Positions 20,534 to 30,390 are shown, numbered from the stretch's first letter. The stretch is DNA of 38,675 bases from Candidatus Levyibacteriota bacterium (GCA_016199085.1 JACQHJ010000003.1:1-38675), one strand, 5' to 3'. Program-made: numbers and translations. The notes: generated by a model from the letters alone, not told the origin.

Positions 20534-22222
20534 ATGAAGTTATTTCTTCTTATTCGAGAAAATATAGTTCTTATTGCTATATTTGCTCTTGCGCTTTTTC
20601 TTAGAACATATCAGCTAGCTGATTTCCCGGTCGGCCTTCATGGCGACGAAGCAAGTATAGGCTATAACGCATATTCAATTCTAAAAACTGGTCTTGATCA
20701 AGACGGAAAACGGTCTTTGGCAATTGATCAATTTGGGGACTTCCGCCCTGCCGGATACCATTATATAGACGTTCCATTCGTAGCTCTTTTAGGCTTAAAT
20801 GAAACCGCGGTAAGGCTACCTGGAGCCCTATTTGGATCATTAAATGTAATTTTGATTTATTTATTAATAAATAGACTTTTTAAAAAAAGAAACATGGCGC
20901 TACTTGGAGCGGGACTTTTAGCAATTCTTCCTTGGGATATTAATATTTCAAGAGCTACGTCTGAAGGTATAATTGCCTCTTTTTTTGTTACTTTAGGTAT
21001 ACTGCTATTTATAACTTCGCTTGAGAAAAAAAACCGAGTACATCTCTTTTTTGCATTAAGCGCTGTATCTTTTTTAACTAGCTTTCTTTTTTATCACGCT
21101 GCAAGATATTTTACCGTTTTATTTGTTCCCTTCCTTACCTTACATACCTACCTGACTGATAAGAAAAGGTTGTTACTTTCTTTTATAGTTTTAGTAGCGG
21201 TGGGTCTGGGAATTTTCTTTTTTCTAAGTATCGGTAAAGGTACGGGCAGAGTCTCTGAAGTAAGCCTTCTTTCAATACCCGGAGGAACAGTCCACTTAAA
21301 ACAGGCTATGGATGAAGAGGGAACCGCAAATCCCCTGATCACAAGATTTTATAGCAATAAACTTATCTATTATGGACGATTCTTCGTTACTTTTTATTCA
21401 CAGCATCTATCGGGAGATTTTTTGTTTGTTAACAACGGAAGCCCGATTAGATATTGGGTTCCTTTTACGGGAAACCTCTATTTGATACAAGCTCCGTTTC
21501 TACTCTTAGGTCTGGCATTTTTATTAACAGAGGGTCTAAAGTCTAAAAAGTATCATTATTTAATTCCTGTTGCCTGGCTTTTAATAGCACCTATTCCTGC
21601 AGGATTAACCTGGGAGGATCTTCCAAATATTCAAAGGTCAAGCCTTATGATTATTCCCCTAGTCATTATTACCGTTTTCGGATTTGTCGAGCTTCTTTCG
21701 CTTTTAAAAAACAGGTTGAAAATTTTGGTTATCGTGATAGTAATACTTTCTCTTGCCCATGGATTTTTGTACTTTTACCACAATTATTTCTGGCGTCTTA
21801 GAATCCATGAACCATGGCATAGAGGATACGCAACAAAGGAATTGGTATTCAATATTGAAAACATAGGAAAAGAAAATCCTAAGGCAAAGTTTATTATGAC
21901 GACTCAAAATTATAATAACTTTATCTTTTACCTTTTTTTCACCAAATTCGACCCCAAAACTTTCCAAAACTTAGGATCTCCAAAAGAAGAAAATAACTTA
22001 AAGTTTGCAAATCTCACCTACATAAACGATGACTGCCCGATAAGGGGAAGCTCGGATATAAACGCTACCGTTGAGCCAAATATCTATTATGTAGGAAAAC
22101 CGGAGTGTCCACTTCCAAAAAATGCTGAAATTGTAAATGTTATAAGAAGAAGCGATGGTCTTCCGGCATTTCATATTGTAAAGCTAAACGATCCGATACT
22201 TGATACAAATTCTAATAAATGA
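20534..22222 (+). CDS. GT39-like membrane glycosyltransferase
   Basis: FPVGLHGDEASIGYNAYSILKTGLDQDGKRSLAIDQFGDFRPAGYHYIDVPFVALLGLNETAVRLPGALFG; ATGA overlap with next gene. Confidence 0.88.
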   Translation: MKLFLLIRENIVLIAIFALALFLRTYQLADFPVGLHGDEASIGYNAYSILKTGLDQDGKRSLAIDQFGDFRPAGYHYIDVPFVALLGLNETAVRLPGALFGSLNVILIYLLINRLFKKRNMALLGAGLLAILPWDINISRATSEGIIASFFVTLGILLFITSLEKKNRVHLFFALSAVSFLTSFLFYHAARYFTVLFVPFLTLHTYLTDKKRLLLSFIVLVAVGLGIFFFLSIGKGTGRVSEVSLLSIPGGTVHLKQAMDEEGTANPLITRFYSNKLIYYGRFFVTFYSQHLSGDFLFVNNGSPIRYWVPFTGNLYLIQAPFLLLGLAFLLTEGLKSKKYHYLIPVAWLLIAPIPAGLTWEDLPNIQRSSLMIIPLVIITVFGFVELLSLLKNRLKILVIVIVILSLAHGFLYFYHNYFWRLRIHEPWHRGYATKELVFNIENIGKENPKAKFIMTTQNYNNFIFYLFFTKFDPKTFQNLGSPKEENNLKFANLTYINDDCPIRGSSDINATVEPNIYYVGKPECPLPKNAEIVNVIRRSDGLPAFHIVKLNDPILDTNSNK

Positions 22223-24576
22223 AAATAAAATATCTTCTCTCTCCTCTTTTGTTATTTGTCGCAGTAACCGTCCTCTTTTTTTATAAGTTTTTCTTTTTGG
22301 GCTTAATTCCCATGCCGGCAGATCTCTTAATTTCGGAAAATAACCCCTGGAAAGAATATTCATATCTTGGATATTTACCCGGAACATATCCTTCTAAGTT
22401 TCAGTACGGAGATGTTACGCATCAAATATATCCATGGAAAACGTTTGCTATAGAATCGTTAAAGCAAGGACAAATTCCTCTTTGGAATCCGTATAGCTTT
22501 TCGGGCCACCCATTCCTTGCGGATATTCAGGCTGGAGTATTCCAACCCCTAAACCTTCTATATTTCATATTCTCCCAAGCCCAAGCTTGGGCAATAAGCA
22601 TTGTCTTTCAACCGCTTTTGGCACTAATCGGCACCTATCTTTATACAAGAAAAATTGGACTGAAAAAAACCGCAGCAATCTTTTCTTCGGTTTCTTTTAG
22701 CTTTTGCCTTTTTATGAGCACTTTTCTTGAGTACAATACGATCGGGCATATACTTTCTTACCTTCCCATAACTTTGTACAGTATCGAACTATTGACAAAG
22801 AGAGTAAATATTTTAGGAATTTTACTGTTTGCCTTATCGATTTCCCTAACTATCTTTGCGGGCCACATACAACTAGCCGGATTTAACCTGATTTTTATTT
22901 TTCTTTATATCCTTTTCAAGCTTAAAGACTCCAAAGAGAAGGTAAAAAGAGCAATTCTTTTTTTAATTCTTTTAGTCTTTTCTGTTGGAATAACAGCGCT
23001 TCAGCTTTTACCAACAATTGAGTTAATTGGGCTTTCGGCAAGAATACCCCAAAATTACACGTTTTTGATTGAGAAACTCTTAATCCAGCCTTTCCAGGTA
23101 ATAGTGTTTCTCTCCCCAGATTTCTTCGGAAATCCCGTAACAAAAAACTATATGGTTTTAGACTCATATCCCGGAAACTCTCTGTATATCGGCATTGCAC
23201 CGTTAATACTGGCTGTCACTTCCATATTATATTTTAAGAAAAACAAGTTTATATCTTTTTTTACAGTTTCATCGTTTGTTCTTCTGCTTTTGTTTTTCCG
23301 CACCCCTTTGTCTGAGTTGTTTTATAAATTGAATATTCCTTTTTTCTCCACCGGCTCTCCCACAAATGCGATTTATCTTTTAAGTTTTTCACTTTCCGTT
23401 CTTGCAGGGTTTGGAATTGAAAGGCTGGAAACTAAAAATCTTAAAAGAATTTTACTTGTTTCTTTGCTGTTTTTTGTATTTATCCTCATAAATATGTTCC
23501 TGCTTAAAGATATTTCATATCTAAGAAACGCTTTGCTGTCGTTATCCTTACTTTTTGTTATCACAATCGTTTTTCTATCTGGTTTTCTAAAACGTTTTAA
23601 AGGCAAATTTCTAGCGCCTTTGCTTATCATAATTACGGTTTTTGATCTTTTCTTTTTCTTCCAAAAATTCAACCCCTTTGTTGCCAAAAATTTAATTTTT
23701 CCAGAGACTAAAATATTTAGCTATATCCAAAAAAACATTGGTATTAATAGGCTCTGGGGATACCCATCAGCAAGCATAGAACCCAACTTTACTACACAGT
23801 TTAAAATACAATCTCCTGAGGGCACAGATCCCTTATATCCCAAATGGTACGGAGAATTCATACAAAGTGCGGATACAGGAAAAATAGGACGAGGATTTAC
23901 CAACCAGACAAGGTCTGACGCAATTATCTCTCCACGTTTAAATATAGACCTTTCGGAAAATACAACCAGATCAAGACTTTTGGAAATGCTTGGAACAAGA
24001 TTTATTTTAGATAAACAAAAAAGCGGTACTTCATTAAAAGATTTTCCGCTCGACAGATATTCGATTTCGTATGAAGATGACATCTGGAGAATATTTGAAG
24101 ATAAAAAAACAGCAGACAGAGCTTTTTTTGCCGAGAAGGTTAGTTTTTACTCAGGTAAAGACGACTTTGAGAAGAAATTCTTTGACCCCAGGTTTAATCC
24201 TACTAATGAAATCCTTTTGGAAAGTGGCTCCATCTCTAAGGATCTTGTTGTCGGGATAGGAAAACCCTCAGTCCTAAAACTTATAAACTATTCGCCAAAT
24301 AAAGTGACTTTCAATACTGAAAGTACAAATAAGCAAATACTTTTCTTATCTGATACGTATTATCCCGGATGGCAGGCAGATATCGATGGAGTAAAAACAG
24401 ATATTGTCAAAGCAAATTATGCCTTTAGGGCAATTGCCGTTCCCAAAGGTTCACATACAGTAAGCTTTACATATCTTCCTTTCTCTTTTACGTCTGGTCT
24501 TTTTGTCTCCCTGGCTTCATTGGCAGCGGTATTTATTTTATGTATACTAAGTTTAAAGAAGAAATATCTTGAGTAA
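22219..24576 (+). CDS. YfhO-like multi-TM membrane protein
   Basis: QIYPWKTFAIESLKQGQIPLWNPYSFSGHPFLADIQAG; YYPGWQADIDGVKTDIVKANYAFRAIAVPKGSHTVSFTYLPFSF. Confidence 0.88.
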   Translation: MKIKYLLSPLLLFVAVTVLFFYKFFFLGLIPMPADLLISENNPWKEYSYLGYLPGTYPSKFQYGDVTHQIYPWKTFAIESLKQGQIPLWNPYSFSGHPFLADIQAGVFQPLNLLYFIFSQAQAWAISIVFQPLLALIGTYLYTRKIGLKKTAAIFSSVSFSFCLFMSTFLEYNTIGHILSYLPITLYSIELLTKRVNILGILLFALSISLTIFAGHIQLAGFNLIFIFLYILFKLKDSKEKVKRAILFLILLVFSVGITALQLLPTIELIGLSARIPQNYTFLIEKLLIQPFQVIVFLSPDFFGNPVTKNYMVLDSYPGNSLYIGIAPLILAVTSILYFKKNKFISFFTVSSFVLLLLFFRTPLSELFYKLNIPFFSTGSPTNAIYLLSFSLSVLAGFGIERLETKNLKRILLVSLLFFVFILINMFLLKDISYLRNALLSLSLLFVITIVFLSGFLKRFKGKFLAPLLIIITVFDLFFFFQKFNPFVAKNLIFPETKIFSYIQKNIGINRLWGYPSASIEPNFTTQFKIQSPEGTDPLYPKWYGEFIQSADTGKIGRGFTNQTRSDAIISPRLNIDLSENTTRSRLLEMLGTRFILDKQKSGTSLKDFPLDRYSISYEDDIWRIFEDKKTADRAFFAEKVSFYSGKDDFEKKFFDPRFNPTNEILLESGSISKDLVVGIGKPSVLKLINYSPNKVTFNTESTNKQILFLSDTYYPGWQADIDGVKTDIVKANYAFRAIAVPKGSHTVSFTYLPFSFTSGLFVSLASLAAVFILCILSLKKKYLE

Positions 24577-26296
24577 AGTGAAGAATTTATATATTGTTTT
24601 TTTTGTTTTAACTTTGGTTCTTGCCTTTGTACTAAGGTTTTATGCTCTTGATAAAGTTCCCCCTGGTTTATATCAGGATGAAACTGCAATCGGTTATAAC
24701 GCCTATTCTATACTTAAAACCGGGAAAGACGAATACGGCAAAAGCTTCCCTTTATACTTTAAATCATTTGGAGACTATAAACTTCCGGTTTATATTTATG
24801 CGACAGTCCCTTCGATTTCAGTCTTTGGGCTTACGCCTTTTGCCGTTAGGCTTCCTTCAGCTCTCTTTGGATTTTTAACAGTGCCTGTCTTTGCTTTATT
24901 TATTTATCAGCTGACAAAAAACAAAAACCTTTCGCTTTTGTCGACAGTTTTACTTGCCGTAACACCCTGGCATTTGCATTACAACAGAGCTACTTTTGAA
25001 GTCAGTATTTCTCTTTTTCTTTTTACCCTAGGTGCATATCTTATTCATAAAGCGCTAAATATGGAAAAAGCCAGGGGGTTATTTTTCCTTGGAACGATAT
25101 CATTTGTTTTAGGATTATATACTTATAATTTAACAAGGCTTCTTGCTCCCATTTTATTTATTTTAATTCTTTTGATTTTTAGAAGAAAAATAAAGGCAGT
25201 TGGTAAAGCTGAGTTAATTTTGACTTTTGTAACTGCGGTAATTACGCTTATTCCCTTTTTAATAACGTTTCTTTCAGGCGGAGGGGCTTTGTCTGCAGCG
25301 GGAACGCTTATTAATTCAAGCGCCGTTGTCCAGGCTCCACTTCTTGAATTCAGATCATATCTTGTAAGTTCGGGCTTTTTTCTGCCCGGACTATTGTTTA
25401 ACAAATTATTATTAACCCTCTGGCAATATCTAAGCAATGTCTTTTCCTATTTTTCCGTAGATTTCTTTTTTATTTCAGGCTCTCCACACGGCAATCATGG
25501 AATAGGAAATGTCGGCCTCTTTTATCTTTTTGAGCTTCCGTTTTTGATCTTAGGACTTATCGGCGTATTTAGAAGAAAACTTGAATGGGGATATTTTTTG
25601 ATTCTCTGGGCAGTTTCCACTATAGCCGTTGCGTCTTTAACACGGGAGGTTCCGCACGCAACACGAAGCTTCTTTTTAATTGTTCCTCTAACCGCTTTTA
25701 TAGCTCTTGGCATTTTAGAATTTTATGCGTTTGTTAAAAATAAAAATAAGCTTTTGAAATATTTGCTTTTGGGGGTAATTTTACTTGTTTCCTTCTACAA
25801 CGGGCTGTATTACTTTGCTTCTTATTATTTTAGATTCCCAGTTAAATACGCAAAAGCCTGGAGTTCAACCGATTCGCAGTTGTCTACATTTCTAAAAATG
25901 CGTAATAAAACCTATGAGAGGATTATCGTAGATAAAGACTCGGGATTAAAATATACGTCTCTTCTTTTCTATCTTGCCTATCCCCCTCAAAGTTTTCAAA
26001 ACACCGTAGTTAGAAGAAGAGATGATTCAGAAGGATTTAGCGAGGTAAAATCTTTTGGAAACTTTGAATTTAGAGAAGTTGACTGGTTAATTGATTATCA
26101 GTCGCCCAATACTCTTATTATTACAAGAGCGGATAAAGTACCATCTCAAATAACACCCTTAAAATCCTTTTTCTATCCAAAGCGCCCGGTTGTAATATCA
26201 AATGGACAGGCCATTTTACAGTATCCGGTTATAGATTCGTCTTATGTTCTGGTAGAAAGCATAACCCCCGTGGAACAACTTGTGCAAACTAAATAA
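24569..26296 (+). CDS. GT39-like membrane glycosyltransferase (TTG start)
   Basis: Start TTG within TTGAGTAA overlap; VPPGLYQDETAIGYNAYSILKTGKDEYGKSFP and TREVPHATRS. Confidence 0.87.
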   Translation: MSKVKNLYIVFFVLTLVLAFVLRFYALDKVPPGLYQDETAIGYNAYSILKTGKDEYGKSFPLYFKSFGDYKLPVYIYATVPSISVFGLTPFAVRLPSALFGFLTVPVFALFIYQLTKNKNLSLLSTVLLAVTPWHLHYNRATFEVSISLFLFTLGAYLIHKALNMEKARGLFFLGTISFVLGLYTYNLTRLLAPILFILILLIFRRKIKAVGKAELILTFVTAVITLIPFLITFLSGGGALSAAGTLINSSAVVQAPLLEFRSYLVSSGFFLPGLLFNKLLLTLWQYLSNVFSYFSVDFFFISGSPHGNHGIGNVGLFYLFELPFLILGLIGVFRRKLEWGYFLILWAVSTIAVASLTREVPHATRSFFLIVPLTAFIALGILEFYAFVKNKNKLLKYLLLGVILLVSFYNGLYYFASYYFRFPVKYAKAWSSTDSQLSTFLKMRNKTYERIIVDKDSGLKYTSLLFYLAYPPQSFQNTVVRRRDDSEGFSEVKSFGNFEFREVDWLIDYQSPNTLIITRADKVPSQITPLKSFFYPKRPVVISNGQAILQYPVIDSSYVLVESITPVEQLVQTK

Positions 26297-26312
26297 AAGT
26301 TTCTTTGAAGAT

Positions 26313-27836
26313 TTATCTTGGAATAACCTGATACAAACGGTAGAAGGAATCTCTGTCTCCCTGCCTAACCTCAAACACCAGTTTTAAAGGAAAATCCTGA
26401 GGCATTACCTGAAGTTCTTTTTGATAGAAAATAAAATAGGTTGGCATTTTTTTGGACATTTCTAAAACTTCTTTAGAAACATTGTCAACCGGCCAATATC
26501 CCTTTATGGTTATATTTTTATTATTAATTAAATATAATTCCATTGCTTGTGGCATTAAACCAAACGTTCCCTGCGTTGCCACAAATATTTTTTGTGTTTT
26601 TGCCTTATCTCTAAAAAATTCAACGCTTTCCTTAACCCCCCATCCTGCTGCCCAACTGTTTATATATTGCCTGTTATCGGCATATGCAATTTTTGAATTA
26701 ATTGGGGAAGCGGCAAATTGTAGACAAACAAACAGAGGATAGGAAACAAATAATGCCGTAAGAACAATTGTATAGACAGTCTTTGGTAAACTTAATTTAA
26801 TTCTCTTTTCCATAAAAGAAATTAGCTCTTCAAGTCCCAATGCCGCCAGTGGTAAAAGCATTAAGCTCATAAAGAAAATAAATCTTGGAAAGATAATCCT
26901 TCCAAAGAGTGCAAGTGCCACAAAGGGAAGAGCAAAATAAAGTGTTAGAAATATTTTTTCTTTTGTGAATTTGGTTATTAATAAATAAGAAACGGCAATA
27001 AGAATTATATATGGAATATTTAAATACTCAAAAAGCCAGCTAAGGAGTCCATAAAGATTTCCTATAAAAAATGTGAATGGATGTTGTAGCCATTCATTAA
27101 GAGGATAGACAAAGATTGCGTTTTTGAGGGTAATCATTTCAAAAAGCGGAGACAGTCTTAGAACATTATAAAGTCCATAGGCGATTGCCACACCAAAGCC
27201 TGTAAATAGAACCCACCTGAGAATTCTATTTCCAACTGGTTTTTTCTTGAAATCAAACAAAAGCAATGTAAAGGGCAAAAGATAAATACTGAAAAAATTA
27301 GCTGTTTTGGTAAGAACTCCGGCTGCAATAACAAAACCTAATGTATAAGCAATATCTAATCTTACTTTCCTAACCAAAAGTACTGAAAAATAAGTAGCCC
27401 AGACAAAAAATGTCCCCACCATACTGTCATACAATGCCATTCTGTCCAAAACTTGCGCAAACGGATAAAAGATATAGATGATTGAAGCTAAAAACGCTAC
27501 CCTTTTATTTTTAAATAACTCATAGGTTAGGACAAAGACACCAATCATTGTGAAAAATCCGCTCACAACAGACACAAGCCTTGCGGCAATCAGCGGATCA
27601 TTGATAAATTTCATAGTCAAAATTGCCGCCCAGACAAACATAGGTTGTTTGCCGTCAGTCAGGGATATAAATCTCCAAGCAGAATCGTTTAAAGCAATCT
27701 GTGCCCACCTCGTGTAGATAGCCTCATCCGTAAACATCGGGAGATTGCCAATAAATACTAGTCTTAGAAGAAAGTATGAAGCTATTAAGAGAATACTTAG
27801 TAGTATCTCGTTTCGAAATTTGAATAAAAACTTCAT
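26313..27836 (-). CDS. GT39 family (ArnT/PMT_2-like) membrane glycosyltransferase
   Basis: LPMFTDEAIYTRWAQIALNDSAWRFISLTDGKQPMFVWAAI; multi-TM. Confidence 0.88.
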   Translation of the reverse strand: MKFLFKFRNEILLSILLIASYFLLRLVFIGNLPMFTDEAIYTRWAQIALNDSAWRFISLTDGKQPMFVWAAILTMKFINDPLIAARLVSVVSGFFTMIGVFVLTYELFKNKRVAFLASIIYIFYPFAQVLDRMALYDSMVGTFFVWATYFSVLLVRKVRLDIAYTLGFVIAAGVLTKTANFFSIYLLPFTLLLFDFKKKPVGNRILRWVLFTGFGVAIAYGLYNVLRLSPLFEMITLKNAIFVYPLNEWLQHPFTFFIGNLYGLLSWLFEYLNIPYIILIAVSYLLITKFTKEKIFLTLYFALPFVALALFGRIIFPRFIFFMSLMLLPLAALGLEELISFMEKRIKLSLPKTVYTIVLTALFVSYPLFVCLQFAASPINSKIAYADNRQYINSWAAGWGVKESVEFFRDKAKTQKIFVATQGTFGLMPQAMELYLINNKNITIKGYWPVDNVSKEVLEMSKKMPTYFIFYQKELQVMPQDFPLKLVFEVRQGDRDSFYRLYQVIPR

Positions 27837-27842
27837 ATAAAG

Positions 27843-27871
27843 ATTATATTCTAAGAAAGAGTTGCAATCAA
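27843..27871 (-). promoter_or_regulatory. sigma70-like promoter of 26313..27836
   Basis: Minus strand TTGATT (27871-27866), N17, TATAAT (27848-27843), 6 nt before ATG 27836. Confidence 0.65.
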
Positions 27872-29049
27872 TGCTTTGGGGAAAATCTGTTTATTAAGTA
27901 AAATAGCACTGTTGTAAAAAGCATAATCAATAATCCCCCGTATACAATGTTTCCAGCTACTTCCGGGTAGTCTTTTGCATAATCTGTCATATAAACATAA
28001 GCTACGTACAAAGCTGTTAGAAAGATTGAGGATATAAGGGTTGGAATAAAGATATAATATTTTCTTGATATAAATGCTCCCATACTAATCGGAAAAATAA
28101 GATACCATGGTTGAAAAGTTGTTCTAAGCGTTGCAAAGATAACTGCTACCAAAGACAGGACAACCGACAATAAAAATATACTTTCCCACGGAATTTTTTT
28201 ACTTGTCCTCTCCAGATAATAAATTAAACCGAAAACTGGAAGTAAAGCTCCTGTTGAAAACTTAATTCCGATTGAGAAAATTAAGGATACAAATGACAAG
28301 ATTTTTCTTTTAACTAAATAGAGATAGATTGCCAAAAGTGCAAAAAATACTAGCGGGAAATCATTGTGTGCGGAAACTAACCCTTCAATTAAGACAAGCG
28401 GGTTAAAAGCAAAGAAAACCGTATTAAAAATTGCACTGCCTGGAAAAAGAATTTTAGATATTTTATAAATTAGATAAACGCTTCCAAGATATGTTAAGCC
28501 TATTAGTAATTTGAAAAGGAAAAATGTTGGCAGGAAGAAATTAAGCCCAATAAAAGACAAAGGGACTGTCAGGATTAACCAGCTTGGACCATATGGGTAA
28601 AGTCTATGAGTCCAGCGCATAAAGTTAAGCATAGGATCCTGGACAAAGTCCAAAGGCTTATGTAAATACGGGTTTTGCCCATAATGAGTCAGTATCTTGG
28701 CGTCAAAAATATAATTAAATAAATCATAAGAAAAAGCGTTATAAGAAAAAACCAAAATTATAAATGTTACAAGGACCAAAATCTTTGTGGAAGAAAGCTT
28801 CAGTTTATCTTTTTTTGCCAAATACAAAAAGGAGAGATAGAAAACAAATAAAAGTACGGCAATAACGGAAAATATTGCAGAAGAAAGTGGCCTATTGAAA
28901 AAACCAAGATATTGAAATTGTTTTTGGAGTATTTGCCAAAAAGAACTTTGGGAAAGCGTTAGGCTTAAATCAACCTGGGTAAAGCTAAATAAGAATAAAG
29001 CAAAGACTACTATTATATAGGAGAAGAGGAAAAGAGAAAGTCTTTTCAT
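27868..29049 (-). CDS. Polyprenol-phosphate-mannose-dependent mannosyltransferase-like (MptA/B or GT87-like) membrane protein
   Basis: HYGQNPYLHKPLDFVQDPMLNFMRWTHRLYPYGPSWLILTVPLSF; NPY..P and YGPSW motifs; multi-TM. Confidence 0.72.
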   Translation of the reverse strand: MKRLSLFLFSYIIVVFALFLFSFTQVDLSLTLSQSSFWQILQKQFQYLGFFNRPLSSAIFSVIAVLLFVFYLSFLYLAKKDKLKLSSTKILVLVTFIILVFSYNAFSYDLFNYIFDAKILTHYGQNPYLHKPLDFVQDPMLNFMRWTHRLYPYGPSWLILTVPLSFIGLNFFLPTFFLFKLLIGLTYLGSVYLIYKISKILFPGSAIFNTVFFAFNPLVLIEGLVSAHNDFPLVFFALLAIYLYLVKRKILSFVSLIFSIGIKFSTGALLPVFGLIYYLERTSKKIPWESIFLLSVVLSLVAVIFATLRTTFQPWYLIFPISMGAFISRKYYIFIPTLISSIFLTALYVAYVYMTDYAKDYPEVAGNIVYGGLLIMLFTTVLFYLINRFSPKH

Positions 29050-29804
29050 AAATTATTGTATTTTCCGCTTAAAGAATTCATCCTTATACGGACAAGGTCC
29101 TGAACAGCTTCTATGGAATCTTTAATAGGACTCACTCTTCGTGATTCAACGTATAGCCACTCAACGGCAACTTCCTTTATCTTGTATCCCATTTTTTCCG
29201 CAAGATACAAAAGTTCAACGTCAAAGCCCGCTTTTACAGACGACCCATGTATTTTTGTGTAGCCCCTATGCAAAGTTTTTATCTTAGAAAAAAGATCGTC
29301 TGATGCATCTTTTCTAAATAACTTAAAACCACACTGCGTATCGTTAATCCCCCTAACTCCTACAACAATTGATCGCAAAACCATCATTCCCTTTGCCATC
29401 AGTAACCTTGTCCAGGGTGCCCCTTTTCTCTGTGAATTTCTGCTTCCGATTACAATGTCGAATTTTTTCGTAAAAGGCAACAGATTGCTTACCTCCTCAA
29501 TTGGCGTAGCCTGGTCCATATCGGTAAATAAGACGTATTCACCTTTTGCAGAAAGCATTCCGGCAGTTACGGCTCCGGCTTTTCCTAAATGCTCAATTTT
29601 TATTATCCTAAATTCTGGACTTTCTTTTATAAATCTTTCTACGTATTCAATGCTTCCATCATCTGATCCGTCATCAACGACAATTACCTCATAATTAAAC
29701 TTTTGTCTTTTTAGGAAATGTTCAACCCTATCCAAGACGCCTTTTCGAAGATTTGTCATTTCGTTATACGAAGGGATTACGACTGAAAGGTATATTTTGT
29801 CCAC
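29046..29804 (-). CDS. GT2 family glycosyltransferase, dolichyl-phosphate glucosyl/mannosyl synthase-like (GTG start)
   Basis: YLSVVIPSYNEMTNLRKGVLDRVEHFLKRQKFNYEVIVVDDGSDDGS...LFTDMDQATPIEE...NDTQCGFKLFRKDA. Confidence 0.9.
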   Translation of the reverse strand: MDKIYLSVVIPSYNEMTNLRKGVLDRVEHFLKRQKFNYEVIVVDDGSDDGSIEYVERFIKESPEFRIIKIEHLGKAGAVTAGMLSAKGEYVLFTDMDQATPIEEVSNLLPFTKKFDIVIGSRNSQRKGAPWTRLLMAKGMMVLRSIVVGVRGINDTQCGFKLFRKDASDDLFSKIKTLHRGYTKIHGSSVKAGFDVELLYLAEKMGYKIKEVAVEWLYVESRRVSPIKDSIEAVQDLVRIRMNSLSGKYNNL

Positions 29805-29810
29805 ACAAAG

Positions 29811-29839
29811 ATTATAGCGAAAAAGTAATGACTAAACAA
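29811..29839 (-). promoter_or_regulatory. sigma70-like promoter of 29046..29804
   Basis: Minus strand TTGTTT (29839-29834), N17, TATAAT (29816-29811), 6 nt before GTG 29804. Confidence 0.6.
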
Positions 29840-29852
29840 ATTCTTAATTAGA

Positions 29853-30236
29853 TTAACCGGGGACGTAGCGGCAGACCGAATGAATTCTGACTCTATCTCC
29901 CGCTCTTGTTACTGCATCAAAGATACAAACAGGTGGAGAATCTTTGGTAATTGGAAATACACTGATTTCATGCCTTAACGCAACATTAGAACCAGGCTGC
30001 ATATCTTCAAGTCTATATGTTTCATACCTAGGAGATCCATCCATACCAAGTACGACCCTATGAAACGTATTTCCCGTAGTTATCTCAAGCCTACCCTCTA
30101 CTGTGTCGTTTGGCCCGAGAATTTTAGGTGCTGTTTTGCCATAATATCTCCCCTCTGCAATTTCTCTTGCAATATGATCTACCCTTTCAATAGGTACGAT
30201 AAGAGAAGGTATTAATCGAATGTTTTCTATAGGCAT
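29853..30236 (-). CDS. Hypothetical protein (127 aa)
   Basis: ORF with own promoter; no family recognised (MPIENIRLIPSLIVPIERVDHIAREIAEGRYYGKTAPKILGPNDTVEGRLEITTGNTFHRV...). Confidence 0.7.
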   Translation of the reverse strand: MPIENIRLIPSLIVPIERVDHIAREIAEGRYYGKTAPKILGPNDTVEGRLEITTGNTFHRVVLGMDGSPRYETYRLEDMQPGSNVALRHEISVFPITKDSPPVCIFDAVTRAGDRVRIHSVCRYVPG

Positions 30237-30244
30237 AGTTATGA

Positions 30245-30273
30245 ATTATACCTGTAAGCAGAGCTTGATTCAA
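30245..30273 (-). promoter_or_regulatory. sigma70-like promoter of 29853..30236
   Basis: Minus strand TTGAAT (30273-30268), N17, TATAAT (30250-30245), 8 nt before ATG 30236. Confidence 0.6.
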
Positions 30274-30279
30274 GAATTG

Positions 30280-30308
30280 TTGTTTGACAAGCATATTTGA
30301 GGTAAAAT
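30280..30308 (+). promoter_or_regulatory. Candidate promoter of tRNA-Glu
   Basis: TTGTTT (30280-30285), N17, TAAAAT (30303-30308), 8 nt before mature tRNA 5' end. Confidence 0.5.
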
Positions 30309-30316
30309 AAGCGTAT

Positions 30317-30390
30317 GCCGCCATCGTCTAGTGGCCTAGGACGTCGGATTCTCATTCCGAAAATCGCGGGTTCAACTCCCGCTGGCGGTA
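30317..30390 (+). tRNA. tRNA-Glu (anticodon CTC)
   Basis: GCCGCCA...TGGCGGT acceptor stem (G-U at 1:72), anticodon arm TCGGA-TTCTCAT-TCCGA, T arm GCGGGTTCAACTCCCGC; CCA not encoded. Confidence 0.95.

Noticed and set aside
22922-24083. Several leftward ORFs of 92-120 aa inside the YfhO-like gene
   Set aside because: Antisense to a clear membrane-protein gene with conserved C-terminal module; no independent evidence.
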